Source: Candidatus Saccharibacteria bacterium UBA1944 (GTDB taxonomy: Bacteria; Patescibacteriota; Saccharimonadia; Saccharimonadales; Saccharimonadaceae). Taken from it: a stretch of 56,302 bases of DNA. Numbering within the stretch: position 1 is the first letter of the stretch; every line of letters starts with the position of its first letter. A program made the translations under genes and the position numbers. The stretch covers positions 1-56,302 of the forward strand of contig DDEW01000011.1 in NCBI GenBank assembly GCA_002336935.1. Reading direction: 5' to 3'. Positions 25,352-33,278 of the stretch are shown piece by piece. The notes below the pieces were generated by a model, which saw nothing but the letters and a program-made list of their open reading frames with translations, did no database searches and was not told where the DNA came from.

Positions 25352-26404
25352 ATGAGCCAAAACCAACACGAAACACCACAAACTAATGCCGAAGAACTCA
25401 GTACAGATGCCGAGCTCTACGAAAAAAAGCCACCTCTACAGTTTGCTTATAATCCATCAAAGCTTGGCACATTGAATGCTGAACAGATGGATCGTATTTA
25501 TGAAGAAGCATGGACTGATCGTGAAAGCGGGAAAAAACCACTGGAAGTGCAGCACGCGATCTATGCAAAACTGGAACGACTCGGTATTGACCCAAGTGTT
25601 TCTCATGATGGGGGCTTAGTTGTACGTTTTGTTGGTATCGATGGTAAAAGTGATATTCGCCCAATTGTTGTGGACGCCAGTGACTTTGGGACTCGCATTC
25701 GTAACGCTGAAATCAGTGTTGCTCAAGAAGTTGATGAAGATGATGTAATGGAAGTTGACCCTGAAGAGGAGCGCGCACAAGAGCAATATCTTGCAACGTT
25801 GCTCGAAGATCAATTTAACCAAGTAAGGCGCTTGTCAGACGCAAGGGAAGACAACGAACATGTATTTCAACGCCGCCGTGAATCGCTGGATATACTGGTT
25901 CGGGGTGTAAAACAAATGGCGAGGTCTCTTATGTATGGTGAGCCGGTTTCTCGCCACGCAATCGCTCAGTTAGCGGAGCAGGTGGCTGCTGATGCGCTAC
26001 GTACAGTGAGTAATGAGGTAGAAAGTTCTGAAGGTGAACGCCTGCAGTCGCAGCGCTACACGGATGAATTACAGGATGTGTCCCGCGAAGGTAAACGAAA
26101 ATTTAGCGAGCCTCGCGCAGAGAAGCTTATGAGTATTATGAAAAAAGTCCAAGGGCCAGCAGAGGATTTAGTGGCTAATAGACGGCGATATGTAGGGGTG
26201 ACTGACCAGATGCGCCAGCAAGTATTGCAACTTGGAAACATTTTATCTGAATTACAGTACAGCCAGTATGGGCACGAAGCATTTGGCTCCCAGCTTAATC
26301 AAATTGTTCTGCAACTTGAACAAAACATGCACGATCACCGTTCACTAAGCCGTAGAGCACCTGAACTTTTAAGTGCAATGAAACGCGCCCTTCACGAGAA
26401 TTAA
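25352..26404 (+). CDS. Hypothetical protein, 350 aa, helical
   Basis: The N-terminal 130 residues include a compact segment with LEVQHAIYAKLERLGIDPS and FVGIDGKSDIRPIVVDASDFGTRI that looks globular. An acidic linker (about 130-150) follows, and then a long charged helical region to the end. It has no signal peptide, membrane span or known motif. A perfect promoter suggests high expression. It is followed by a terminator shared with the convergent rpmA. The family is not recognised. Confidence 0.65.
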   Translation: MSQNQHETPQTNAEELSTDAELYEKKPPLQFAYNPSKLGTLNAEQMDRIYEEAWTDRESGKKPLEVQHAIYAKLERLGIDPSVSHDGGLVVRFVGIDGKSDIRPIVVDASDFGTRIRNAEISVAQEVDEDDVMEVDPEEERAQEQYLATLLEDQFNQVRRLSDAREDNEHVFQRRRESLDILVRGVKQMARSLMYGEPVSRHAIAQLAEQVAADALRTVSNEVESSEGERLQSQRYTDELQDVSREGKRKFSEPRAEKLMSIMKKVQGPAEDLVANRRRYVGVTDQMRQQVLQLGNILSELQYSQYGHEAFGSQLNQIVLQLEQNMHDHRSLSRRAPELLSAMKRALHEN

Positions 26405-26422
26405 TAGTAGACGATAACTAAT

Positions 26423-26448
26423 AAAAAACATGCCGAAGCATGTTTTTT
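26423..26448. terminator. Bidirectional terminator
   Basis: An 11-bp perfect stem (26423-26433 with 26438-26448) is flanked by A and T runs. Read on the minus strand the loop is C(TTCG)G, the extra-stable tetraloop. It lies between two converging genes. Confidence 0.9.
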
Positions 26449-26471
26449 ATTTTTACTGTATCGACGAACAA

Positions 26472-26744
26472 CTATTCAACGACAACTTGCGTGCGTGGGT
26501 GAGTGCGGCCAGTAAATGAGCTCTTCTTAACCTTTTTGAAGGCAACGATGCCGTCTTTTGAGGCATGAATGGTGAAATTGCGGCTCATGTAAGTGCCATC
26601 ACCAGCAATCTTGGTGCTACCGGTTTGGCGAACCAATACTTGCCCAGCAGTAACTTTTTGGCCACCAAAACGCTTTACACCTAAACGTGCGCCGGCGTTG
26701 TTGTGAACGTTCTTGCTAGAACCACCTGCTTTAACGTGTGACAT
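26472..26744 (-). CDS. rpmA: 50S ribosomal protein bL27
   Basis: This 90-aa basic protein begins MSHVKAGGSSKNVHNNAG and contains RLGVKRFGGQKV and GSILVRQ-like GQVLVRQTGST, all bL27 hallmarks. It binds 23S rRNA near the peptidyl-transferase centre. No extra N-terminal extension of the Firmicutes cleavable type is seen. The AAGGAG ribosome site and a good promoter precede it. The usual partner rplU is not adjacent in this window. Confidence 0.94.
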   Translation of the reverse strand: MSHVKAGGSSKNVHNNAGARLGVKRFGGQKVTAGQVLVRQTGSTKIAGDGTYMSRNFTIHASKDGIVAFKKVKKSSFTGRTHPRTQVVVE

Positions 26745-26777
26745 ATAACTCCTTAGTTGCTATAAATAATCTGTTCT

Positions 26778-26806
26778 ATTGTACGCGAAAATACCCGTAT
26801 AGTCAA
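26778..26806 (-). promoter_or_regulatory. rpmA promoter
   Basis: On the minus strand TTGACT (26801-26806), a 17-base spacer and TACAAT (26778-26783). The leader is about 30 bases and carries AAGGAG. Confidence 0.8.
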
Positions 26807-26836
26807 TAGCTTCGTAGCGTCGATGACCGAAGTTAT

Positions 26837-27382
26837 TTAATGAGCTGGCGGAACGTAGGGAGGAGCTGGTTGGCTGCCGGTTGGTGCTGCTTGCTGAGAC
26901 TGTAGGGCGGTATCTTTGCCGACGATATTTTTGGCCATGAACACAGCCGCAATTGGCACAAGGAAGTAGCACACCCAGAATCCTACCGTTGAACCGCCAT
27001 CTTTATGGCGATACTGCTGGATAAACCCGACGAGCAGCACGATGGCAAGTGCCAAGACACCAAATGAAACTACGAGGCTGAAGAGCGCGAACACTACAGT
27101 AACAATAGAATCCTGACCCATGACATAGCCAAACAGGCGGCCTAAAAGGTCATTGGCAAACGGCACAATACCGACAACCCAGCCCATCCACTCGGGCTTT
27201 TTTGCAATTTGCGCCATCACTACTGATTGATACACAGGAACAATTGCTGCCCAACCGGGTTTTTTGGCGTTTGTGTAGAGTATCCAGGTGGCAATAAGTG
27301 AAGGAACGACATACAGCAGAACCCCAAGTAAAATGAATCCCACGAGAACGAGTAAAAGTGCTAGTATTCCGTCGTTTGTCAT
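26837..27382 (-). CDS. Four-helix membrane protein, DUF5684-like
   Basis: This 181-aa protein has hydrophobic segments at about 7-32, 65-80, 90-120 and 135-150. A motif KKPGWAAIVPVYQSVVMAQI sits after the first helix and resembles DUF5684 proteins (GWA.IVP.YN). The C-terminal 25 residues are Gln/Pro-rich. The function of this family is unknown to me. The ATG follows GGAG about eight bases upstream. Confidence 0.75.
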   Translation of the reverse strand: MTNDGILALLLVLVGFILLGVLLYVVPSLIATWILYTNAKKPGWAAIVPVYQSVVMAQIAKKPEWMGWVVGIVPFANDLLGRLFGYVMGQDSIVTVVFALFSLVVSFGVLALAIVLLVGFIQQYRHKDGGSTVGFWVCYFLVPIAAVFMAKNIVGKDTALQSQQAAPTGSQPAPPYVPPAH

Positions 27383-27409
27383 TGAAAGCTCCAGTTAGGT
27401 AATGGCCTC

Positions 27410-27438
27410 ATGATACTGGCATAAGCAAAATTGTGCAA
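27410..27438 (-). promoter_or_regulatory. Promoter of the DUF5684-like gene
   Basis: On the minus strand TTGCAC (27433-27438), a 17-base spacer and TATCAT (27410-27415), giving a leader of about 20 bases. Confidence 0.65.
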
Positions 27439-27444
27439 GCGCAG

Positions 27445-28617
27445 CTATGCCCTTGTAAGTAAAAGTAGCTCACGTGCCACTACTTGATCCTCGCGGTAGT
27501 AAAGCAACTGCTCATTACGCACATGCGTAAGGGGCGTCTGCCGATAGCCGAGTGAACTGAGTCGAGCAATGAGCGGGAGGTGAGTAACAGTTCCATCGGC
27601 ACTTCGCCAAGCGGGCACGGCAACACAAAGGGGTGTGCCTGATTCCAGTTGTTGGGCGATATTTCTTAGGAAGCCACTGATAATGTGGTCACAGTTACCG
27701 CGCACTTCAGTGAGTTTTGCGGGCGAAGGAGGTGCGCTAAAAGGTTGACCCAAGTATGTTTCACAGGCAACGGCAGAGATAACCGAAGCCGTCCACTGGT
27801 GAGTGGTTGCATCACCCTGTTCGATATGGACGCTATTGGTGAGGCGGTGGTTATCTTGCAGCCATTTTAGGTTGACTATTGAATAATCGACCATTTTTTC
27901 CGACAAATCTGATCCATAGACATCGTAACCAAGCAGGGAAGCTTCTTGAAGAATGACGCCCGTGCCGCAAAATGGGTCAAGTACTGTCGCCGCTTCGCTC
28001 GTCAGCCTCCCGACGCTCATGTTCGCCATCATTCGTGCAAGTTTTGGCGGCAGCATGCCCACAAAGGCATCTCGCTTGGGCCGCTCTTGATCGCGTGCAG
28101 CCAGCGCGGTGATGTTTTGTGCGCCAACACTTTCCGCAACAACAACGTTACCATTGTTGGCGCGCACAATGAGTAGCTCAACGTGGTTATCCGAGAGGCC
28201 AAGCTTGTTGTGGTGACTCGCAGCGGTGTTAAGTGCGGGTTCGGCGTTAGGAATAAGTCGTAGGCTTACTCCTTGTGCCTTGAGCTTTGATTTGAGAATG
28301 ATACCTGTTTTTTGCACGTCTCGTGGGCTAATGTTAAATCCATAGGCGCTGATGCCAAGGGTAATTTTACCAGCACGGCTTGCCCAGGCTTGGGTATATG
28401 CCGAGACGAGCTTCATGCTTACCCGCCGCCAGTCACCACGCAGTTCACTCACGACACGACCGGCTTTTTGCGTGCCACCAAGCCGCTCAAAGTCGAAGGT
28501 ATCACTTTCTACAAGCGCCGTTTGGTCACTAAACCAACGAACCGATGATGAACTATACAGTTGTTCAAGCTCCGCCATACCTAATGTGGGTTGACGCCCA
28601 AGTATCGTGATGTACAT
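27445..28617 (-). CDS. Trm11-like SAM-dependent RNA/DNA methyltransferase
   Basis: This 390-aa protein has an N-terminal region (about 1-180) of the THUMP-like RNA-binding kind. A methyltransferase core follows with DPFCGTGVILQEASLLG (motif I region), YGSDLSEKMV and ALQ-type helices. This resembles the Trm11/Trm-G10 group that modifies guanosine N2 in tRNA. Motif IV is unusual: the place expected to carry D/N-PPY reads ACETYLGQPF. The start is set by TATACT ending six bases upstream on the minus strand, within a 22-base divergent gap shared with the gene at 28640. Confidence 0.75.
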   Translation of the reverse strand: MYITILGRQPTLGMAELEQLYSSSSVRWFSDQTALVESDTFDFERLGGTQKAGRVVSELRGDWRRVSMKLVSAYTQAWASRAGKITLGISAYGFNISPRDVQKTGIILKSKLKAQGVSLRLIPNAEPALNTAASHHNKLGLSDNHVELLIVRANNGNVVVAESVGAQNITALAARDQERPKRDAFVGMLPPKLARMMANMSVGRLTSEAATVLDPFCGTGVILQEASLLGYDVYGSDLSEKMVDYSIVNLKWLQDNHRLTNSVHIEQGDATTHQWTASVISAVACETYLGQPFSAPPSPAKLTEVRGNCDHIISGFLRNIAQQLESGTPLCVAVPAWRSADGTVTHLPLIARLSSLGYRQTPLTHVRNEQLLYYREDQVVARELLLLTRA

Positions 28618-28623
28618 ACCTAT

Positions 28624-28631
28624 AGTATACT
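28624..28631. promoter_or_regulatory. Palindromic shared -10 box AGTATACT
   Basis: The 8-bp palindrome reads TATACT on both strands (28626-28631 plus, 28624-28629 minus). It lies eight bases from the plus-strand ATG at 28640 and six from the minus-strand ATG at 28617. The whole intergenic gap is 22 bases, so both -35 regions would lie in the opposite coding sequence. Confidence 0.75.
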
Positions 28632-28639
28632 AGGAATAT

Positions 28640-29695
28640 ATGAAACGTCTGTCATTTCGCTCGTGGATGAGTATCATTACCTTGTTGCTCCTTGCGGTTA
28701 TTGTGTTTTTTTCGCGACACGAGCTTGAGCGGGCATGGGAACTGCTGGGAAGGGTAGACTTACGTGTCCTCGCACTTGTCATACCGGTGGTGGCTATTGG
28801 TTATTTAGCGGCTGGAGAAATGATATTTTCGTATTTACGCCAAAAGCGGTTGATTGACCACGTAAGTATATGGACACAAATGCGGATATCGTTGGAGCTC
28901 AACTTTGTGAACCATGTGTTGCCGAGTGGGGGAGTGAGTGGAATATCGTATATGAACTGGCGACTTGGCAAATACGGTGTGCACTCGGGCAAAGCAACAA
29001 TGGCCCAAGCAGTGCGCTATGTTGTGGGCTTTGCGGCAATGATTACGCTTCTAATTGTTTCAGTGATACTCGTGACGATCGATGGTGGTATCAACCGCTG
29101 GATAATTCTGATGAGCTCTACACTGGTGGGGGTAATGATAGCTGTCACATTTGCGGGTGTGTATTTGATGAAAAGCGTGACACGAATGGAAAAGTTTGCA
29201 CATGCTGTTGCCCGGATATGTAATGCAATTGTACGCAAAGTGACATTTGGCAAAGTACCGCGAGCAATTACCGCTGTGGCTATCGAAGAGTTTTTGCGCG
29301 AAATGCAAGATGACTTTGATGGCATGATGCGGGACAAGCGAGTACTCGTCAAGCCATACCTGTGGGGGCTTTTCTTTACTGCTACAGAAATTGCTATATT
29401 TTACATTGTCTTTCTGGCACTTGGCTCATCGATAAATCCGGCACCAATTTTGATTGCCTATGGACTGGCTAGCCTTGCAGGGTTTTTAGTCGTAACCCCA
29501 GGTGGTGCGGGTGCTTACGAAGCTATTATGGTGTTGGTGCTCGCATTTGCAGGCATGCCGAATGGTGAGGCAATTGCCGGTATATTGCTTACCCGAATGA
29601 TTATTTTGTTCGTAACCGTTGTGGGCGGGTATGTATTTTATCAACTAGCGTTAATGAAGTATGGAAAAAAGTCCGTCTCCGATATTCAGCGTTAG
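28640..29695 (+). CDS. Flippase-like integral membrane protein (UPF0104/LPG synthase TM family)
   Basis: This 351-aa protein has seven or eight hydrophobic helices. NFVNHVLPSGGVSGISYM and the later VVTPGGAGAYEAIMV are the two signature stretches of the UPF0104 family, related to the flippase part of lysylphosphatidylglycerol synthases. It lacks the soluble aminoacyltransferase domain. It probably handles a lipid or lipid-linked substrate in the membrane; which one is unknown. Its last 35 bases overlap xseA. Confidence 0.85.
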   Translation: MKRLSFRSWMSIITLLLLAVIVFFSRHELERAWELLGRVDLRVLALVIPVVAIGYLAAGEMIFSYLRQKRLIDHVSIWTQMRISLELNFVNHVLPSGGVSGISYMNWRLGKYGVHSGKATMAQAVRYVVGFAAMITLLIVSVILVTIDGGINRWIILMSSTLVGVMIAVTFAGVYLMKSVTRMEKFAHAVARICNAIVRKVTFGKVPRAITAVAIEEFLREMQDDFDGMMRDKRVLVKPYLWGLFFTATEIAIFYIVFLALGSSINPAPILIAYGLASLAGFLVVTPGGAGAYEAIMVLVLAFAGMPNGEAIAGILLTRMIILFVTVVGGYVFYQLALMKYGKKSVSDIQR

Positions 29696-30761
29696 TGACT
29701 TTTTGGCAGCGCTCAACCAAACGCTTGAGTATGCTTACCCTTTTGTAGAGGTTGAGGGAGAAGTTGCTAGTTTCAAGGTTAACCAAAACAAATTTGTGTT
29801 TTTTGACTTGAAGGACGCTGGTGGTACAGTAGGATGTTTCATGACGGTGTGGCAACTGCGCATACCAATTGAAGATGGTATGAAAGTGGTGGTGCGTGCA
29901 ACACCTAAGTTGACGCCTTGGGGTAAGTTTAGTTTGACGGTGCAAGCAATTCGTCCGAGTGGCGAAGGGAGTTTGAAAAAGAGTTTTGAGTTACTTAAGG
30001 CCAAGCTAGAAAAGGAAGGATTATTTAGCGATGACCGCAAGCGGCCACTTCCGGAATTGCCCGTGCACATTGGTGTGATTAGTAGCACACAGGCGGCCGG
30101 CTATGTTGACTTTATAACAATTCTTAACGAACGATGGGGCGGTATGAAGGTGGATGTCGCGCATGTGCAGGTACAAGGTGAAGCTGCAGCTGACCAAATG
30201 ATTCGTGCAATTAAATACTTTAACGAGCAGGAGCAGCTGCCGGAGGTGTTGGTAATCATTCGCGGGGGCGGGAGTGCCGATGACCTGAGTGCCTTTAACG
30301 ACGAGCTACTGGTGCGTGAAATTGCCGCAAGCCGAATACCAACACTGGTTGGGGTAGGGCACGAAGTAGACGAAACGCTGGCAGATATGGCGGCAGACGT
30401 GCGTGCCGCAACTCCAAGCAATGCGGCGCAAATTGTTGTACCCGACAAGCGCGAGTTGGTACGTTCGCTGCGGCATTTGGTGGCGCGTATATTAGTACGC
30501 CTTGATTTGTTCGTTGATGATATGCACCGTGAAATTAAAACCACGCTTACGCACGGGTTAACAATTTTAGCGTCACGCGTTGAGTTGCAACAGAGCCAGC
30601 TGGTGAACCAGCAGCAAGTGCTCGCGGCGTATGATCCACAAGCAGTGCTCGAGCGCGGGTATGCAATTGTGCGCGGCACGGTAAAGGTAGGCAGTACAAT
30701 AACGATTGAAAAGCGACAACAACTGATAGAAGCGGAGGTGACAAATGTCAAAGCAAAATAG
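29661..30761 (+). CDS. xseA: Exodeoxyribonuclease VII large subunit
   Basis: This 366-aa cytoplasmic nuclease subunit starts with an N-terminal OB fold (about 15-100, FVEVEGEVASFKVNQNKFVFFDLKD). The catalytic domain follows with HIGVISSTQAAGYVDF, IIRGGGSADDLSAFNDE, RIPTLVGVGHEVDETLAD and RAATPSNAAQIV. It ends ERGYAIVRG, the usual XseA closing motif. It is shorter than the typical 400-450 aa because the helical region is reduced. It overlaps the membrane protein before it by 35 bases and xseB after it by 17. Confidence 0.95.
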   Translation: MEKSPSPIFSVSDFLAALNQTLEYAYPFVEVEGEVASFKVNQNKFVFFDLKDAGGTVGCFMTVWQLRIPIEDGMKVVVRATPKLTPWGKFSLTVQAIRPSGEGSLKKSFELLKAKLEKEGLFSDDRKRPLPELPVHIGVISSTQAAGYVDFITILNERWGGMKVDVAHVQVQGEAAADQMIRAIKYFNEQEQLPEVLVIIRGGGSADDLSAFNDELLVREIAASRIPTLVGVGHEVDETLADMAADVRAATPSNAAQIVVPDKRELVRSLRHLVARILVRLDLFVDDMHREIKTTLTHGLTILASRVELQQSQLVNQQQVLAAYDPQAVLERGYAIVRGTVKVGSTITIEKRQQLIEAEVTNVKAK

Positions 30762-30948
30762 CACAATATCGGAAAAAATGGCTCAGCTAAGCGAACTGGT
30801 AGCATGGTTTGAAAGCGATGAGTTCACCATTGAAACTGCCACGGCTAAGTTTGCTGAAGCCGAAAAACTTGCAAAAGAAATAGAGTCTAACCTAAGCGAG
30901 TTTAAAAACGAAATTACGGTGCTCAAGAAAAAGTTTGACCAGGAATAG
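30745..30948 (+). CDS. xseB: Exodeoxyribonuclease VII small subunit
   Basis: This 67-aa helical hairpin protein binds the XseA helical region. It has KMAQLSELVAWFESDEFTIE followed by an amphipathic helix and the closing LKKKFDQE; the W-F and E-x-A pattern is typical of XseB. Its start overlaps xseA by 17 bases, indicating stoichiometric co-translation. Confidence 0.9.
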   Translation: MSKQNSTISEKMAQLSELVAWFESDEFTIETATAKFAEAEKLAKEIESNLSEFKNEITVLKKKFDQE

Positions 30949-30954
30949 TTAGCA

Positions 30955-31476
30955 ATGTGGCTATGGATAGCGCTTGGTATCGTTGTGAGTATTGGTTTTG
31001 TGGCCTTCCTTGGGGCGCCCTATGTGCCGTCAAAACGCAAAGATATTGATCGAGCATTCACCGAGCTATACCAGCTTGACCATAGCGACTTACTGGTTGA
31101 TATTGGCGCAGGGGATGGGGTAGTACTGCGTGCGGCAAGTAAGCGTGGCGCTCATGCGATTGGCTATGAAATTCACCCAGTTTTGGTGGCAATTGCCAAA
31201 CTATTGTCGCGTAATGACGACAAAGTAATGGTAGTACTGGCTAACTTTTGGACAGTGGAAATGCCAGCAAATACAACTGTGGTGTACACGTTTGGTGATG
31301 GCAGGGACATTGCTAAAATGTATCGCAAGGTACAGCAGGAGGCGACGCGTATTGGCCGCGAGCTATCATTTATTAGCTATGCGTTTGAGGTGCCTGGTGT
31401 AAAGCTGCACAAATCGATCGGTGCACATCATCTCTACAAGGTAAAGCCTTTACAGTCCACTACTGAGGCCGTATAA
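30955..31476 (+). CDS. Membrane-anchored class I methyltransferase (FAM173-like)
   Basis: This 173-aa protein has one N-terminal helix (2-22), then GAPYVPSKRKDIDRAFTELY and LLVDIGAGDGVVLRAA, the SAM-binding motif I. GYEIHPVLVAIAKLL follows. The arrangement of a membrane anchor, APYVP and DxGxGDG matches FAM173-type lysine methyltransferases. The target is unknown here. It begins seven bases after xseB, probably in the same transcript. The promoter of the next gene overlaps its stop codon. Confidence 0.78.
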   Translation: MWLWIALGIVVSIGFVAFLGAPYVPSKRKDIDRAFTELYQLDHSDLLVDIGAGDGVVLRAASKRGAHAIGYEIHPVLVAIAKLLSRNDDKVMVVLANFWTVEMPANTTVVYTFGDGRDIAKMYRKVQQEATRIGRELSFISYAFEVPGVKLHKSIGAHHLYKVKPLQSTTEAV

Positions 31477-31477
31477 T
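31449..31477 (+). promoter_or_regulatory. Promoter of the gene at 31485, leaderless
   Basis: TTTACA (31449-31454), a 17-base spacer and TATAAT (31472-31477), which includes the TAA stop of the preceding gene. Seven bases separate it from the ATG. Confidence 0.8.
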
Positions 31478-31484
31478 CATAAGC

Positions 31485-32147
31485 ATGAATATGCGTCGTA
31501 CGTTAGAGAAGGGTGCAGTAAGCGGCAGCTTATTTGCTATTATTGCATTGGTATTGCTGGTAATTGTATTTGGTTCGTTTTCAATTTGGGCCTACATGAA
31601 CTATATGGACCAAAAAAACAATGTTGATACTAAGGTTGCAGATGCAACGGCCGCTGCAGTTCTGAAAAACTCCGAGGAACTAGAAAAGAAGTTTCTTGCC
31701 GAAGAGAAGAAGCCACTACGAGTATTTGCTGGACCAGCAGACTATGGACGGCTGACGTTTAGCTACCCTAAAACCTGGAGTGCATTTCAGGCTACTGATG
31801 TGAGCGGCGGCGGTGGCGTAACGTATGATGCCTACCTAAACCCAATTTTGGTTCCACCGGTAAATAAGACAACGAAATTCGCTTTGCGCATCACCATCGA
31901 GCAAAAGATCTACGACAAAGCACTTGAAGCCTACGCTGGGCAAATTAAGAAGGGCGACCTGAAATCATCGGTATATAGCGATGGCACACGTACGGGGACT
32001 CGACTAGAGGGCAACTTCAATAACGATATTCGTGGTACGGCGGTGTTATTGAAAATGCGTGACCGAACCCTTACGCTTCGCACTGATGGTGATGTGTTTA
32101 AGGAAGATTTTGAAGCCATTCTAAAGACGGTAAAATTCAACGAATAA
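31485..32147 (+). CDS. Hypothetical membrane-anchored extracytoplasmic protein, 220 aa
   Basis: One N-terminal helix (about 15-38) is followed by a charged linker (about 42-75). The outside domain contains LTFSYPKTWSAF, a phrase common in PsbP-like lipoproteins. ALRITIEQKIYDKALEAYA and a closing DFEAILKTVKF also fit PsbP/MOG1-like folds that sense or bind something outside the cell. There is no lipobox cysteine. The function is unknown. Confidence 0.68.
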   Translation: MNMRRTLEKGAVSGSLFAIIALVLLVIVFGSFSIWAYMNYMDQKNNVDTKVADATAAAVLKNSEELEKKFLAEEKKPLRVFAGPADYGRLTFSYPKTWSAFQATDVSGGGGVTYDAYLNPILVPPVNKTTKFALRITIEQKIYDKALEAYAGQIKKGDLKSSVYSDGTRTGTRLEGNFNNDIRGTAVLLKMRDRTLTLRTDGDVFKEDFEAILKTVKFNE

Positions 32148-32157
32148 CCCCCCCGCG

Positions 32158-32166
32158 TGCTACACT
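32158..32166 (+). promoter_or_regulatory. Extended -10 of the kinase/receiver/recO operon
   Basis: TGCTACACT, hexamer 32161-32166. It is 12 bases before the ATG at 32179 and 54 before an alternative ATG at 32221 that has its own ribosome site. Confidence 0.5.
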
Positions 32167-32178
32167 AATAAGTAGCAT

Positions 32179-32907
32179 ATGGAGGGTCCAGAGCAGCAAA
32201 TTATAAAGGGTGGCGCACAAATGATGAGTGTGCCACTTTTTATCGCTGCCGCACACGAGTTGAAATCGCCATTGGCGTTGATTCGCCAGTTGTCACTAGG
32301 TCTTGAATCTGGTACCTATACCCCTAAAGATATTAATGAACTTGCGCGCCGGATTACGCTTACGAGCGAACGTGCGCTGCGGTTGACGACCGACCTAACG
32401 CGCACATCGCGGCTTGAAGATAGTTTGTTTACACTAGAGCCGTTGAACCCCGTAACACTTTGCGAAGAAGTAGTGCAAGAACTCGTGCCACTATATAAAG
32501 CTAAAGGCCGTACGATTCGTTTAGCAAAGCGTACTCGCCCTATGCTCGCACTTGCCAACAAAGATTTATTGCGGCGTATACTCCTTAACTTTGCCGACAA
32601 TGCGCTGCACTATGCAGACAGTGAGTCGCCAGTCGAGATTCGTACGCATATTGTAGATGGCAATATACGGCTTGGTGTTCGCGACTATGGCCCTGCACTA
32701 CCTACTAATGTGTGGCGCGGGCTAGAGTCGACACTTGGGCAGCGTGCGCAACCACTACATAACCGCCCCGAGAGTAGTGGGCTGGGCATCTACATCGCCA
32801 ATCAGTTTGCCGAAGCAATGAATGCGAGTGTGGGCGCAACTCGTCACCGTGACGGTGCAACGTTTTATGTTGATGTATCGCCAAGTACACAGTTGAGGTT
32901 GCTATGA
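32179..32907 (+). CDS. Soluble sensor histidine kinase
   Basis: This 242-aa protein has only the HisKA and HATPase parts. The phospho-acceptor His26 lies in AHELKSPL, the N-box is NFADNALHY, G1 is VRDYGPALP and G2 is SSGLGIYIA. No membrane helix or PAS/GAF sensor domain is present, so it must sense inside the cell or take its signal from a partner. An alternative start at 32221, behind AAAGGGTGG, would begin only about 11 residues before the histidine. It overlaps its cognate receiver gene by four bases. Confidence 0.85.
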   Translation: MEGPEQQIIKGGAQMMSVPLFIAAAHELKSPLALIRQLSLGLESGTYTPKDINELARRITLTSERALRLTTDLTRTSRLEDSLFTLEPLNPVTLCEEVVQELVPLYKAKGRTIRLAKRTRPMLALANKDLLRRILLNFADNALHYADSESPVEIRTHIVDGNIRLGVRDYGPALPTNVWRGLESTLGQRAQPLHNRPESSGLGIYIANQFAEAMNASVGATRHRDGATFYVDVSPSTQLRLL

Positions 32908-33278
32908 CCAATCAGCAGCCCGTCCTCATCATCGACGACGATGGGTGGCTTGCTTCACAGTTTGCGCGGTTGCTCGAATCTGCCGGCTATACGGTTCATA
33001 TTGCAGCCAATGCGCTTGAAGGTATAGATGCGGTAGATAAATATCACCCTAAAGTAATTATTCTGGATATTTTTATGCCTGGGCCTAATGGTATTGTGTT
33101 GCTGCATGAGCTCCGTTCACATAGTGATTTAGCACAGGTACCAATAGTTGTATGCACCAACAGCGCTAGTGATATTCCGCATGGCAACTTGGCGCACTAT
33201 GGCGTAGAGCAGGTGCTCGACAAAACAGCTATGCAGCCTGAAGATATTGTTGCTGCGGTACGAAAGGCATTGCTATGA
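32904..33278 (+). CDS. Response regulator receiver protein
   Basis: This 124-aa single receiver domain has acidic residues IIDDDG (9-14), phospho-acceptor Asp55 in ILDIFMPG, Thr/Ser in VCTNSAS and Lys in LDKTAM. It has no output domain. ATGA overlaps with the kinase upstream and recO downstream put the three in one operon. The phosphorelay therefore either acts on a partner protein or feeds another regulator such as the one at 24404. Confidence 0.88.
   Translation: MTNQQPVLIIDDDGWLASQFARLLESAGYTVHIAANALEGIDAVDKYHPKVIILDIFMPGPNGIVLLHELRSHSDLAQVPIVVCTNSASDIPHGNLAHYGVEQVLDKTAMQPEDIVAAVRKALL

Noticed and set aside
30101..30805. 234-codon open frame antisense to xseA/xseB
   Set aside because: Cys/Ser/Arg-rich shadow of xseA with no start signals.
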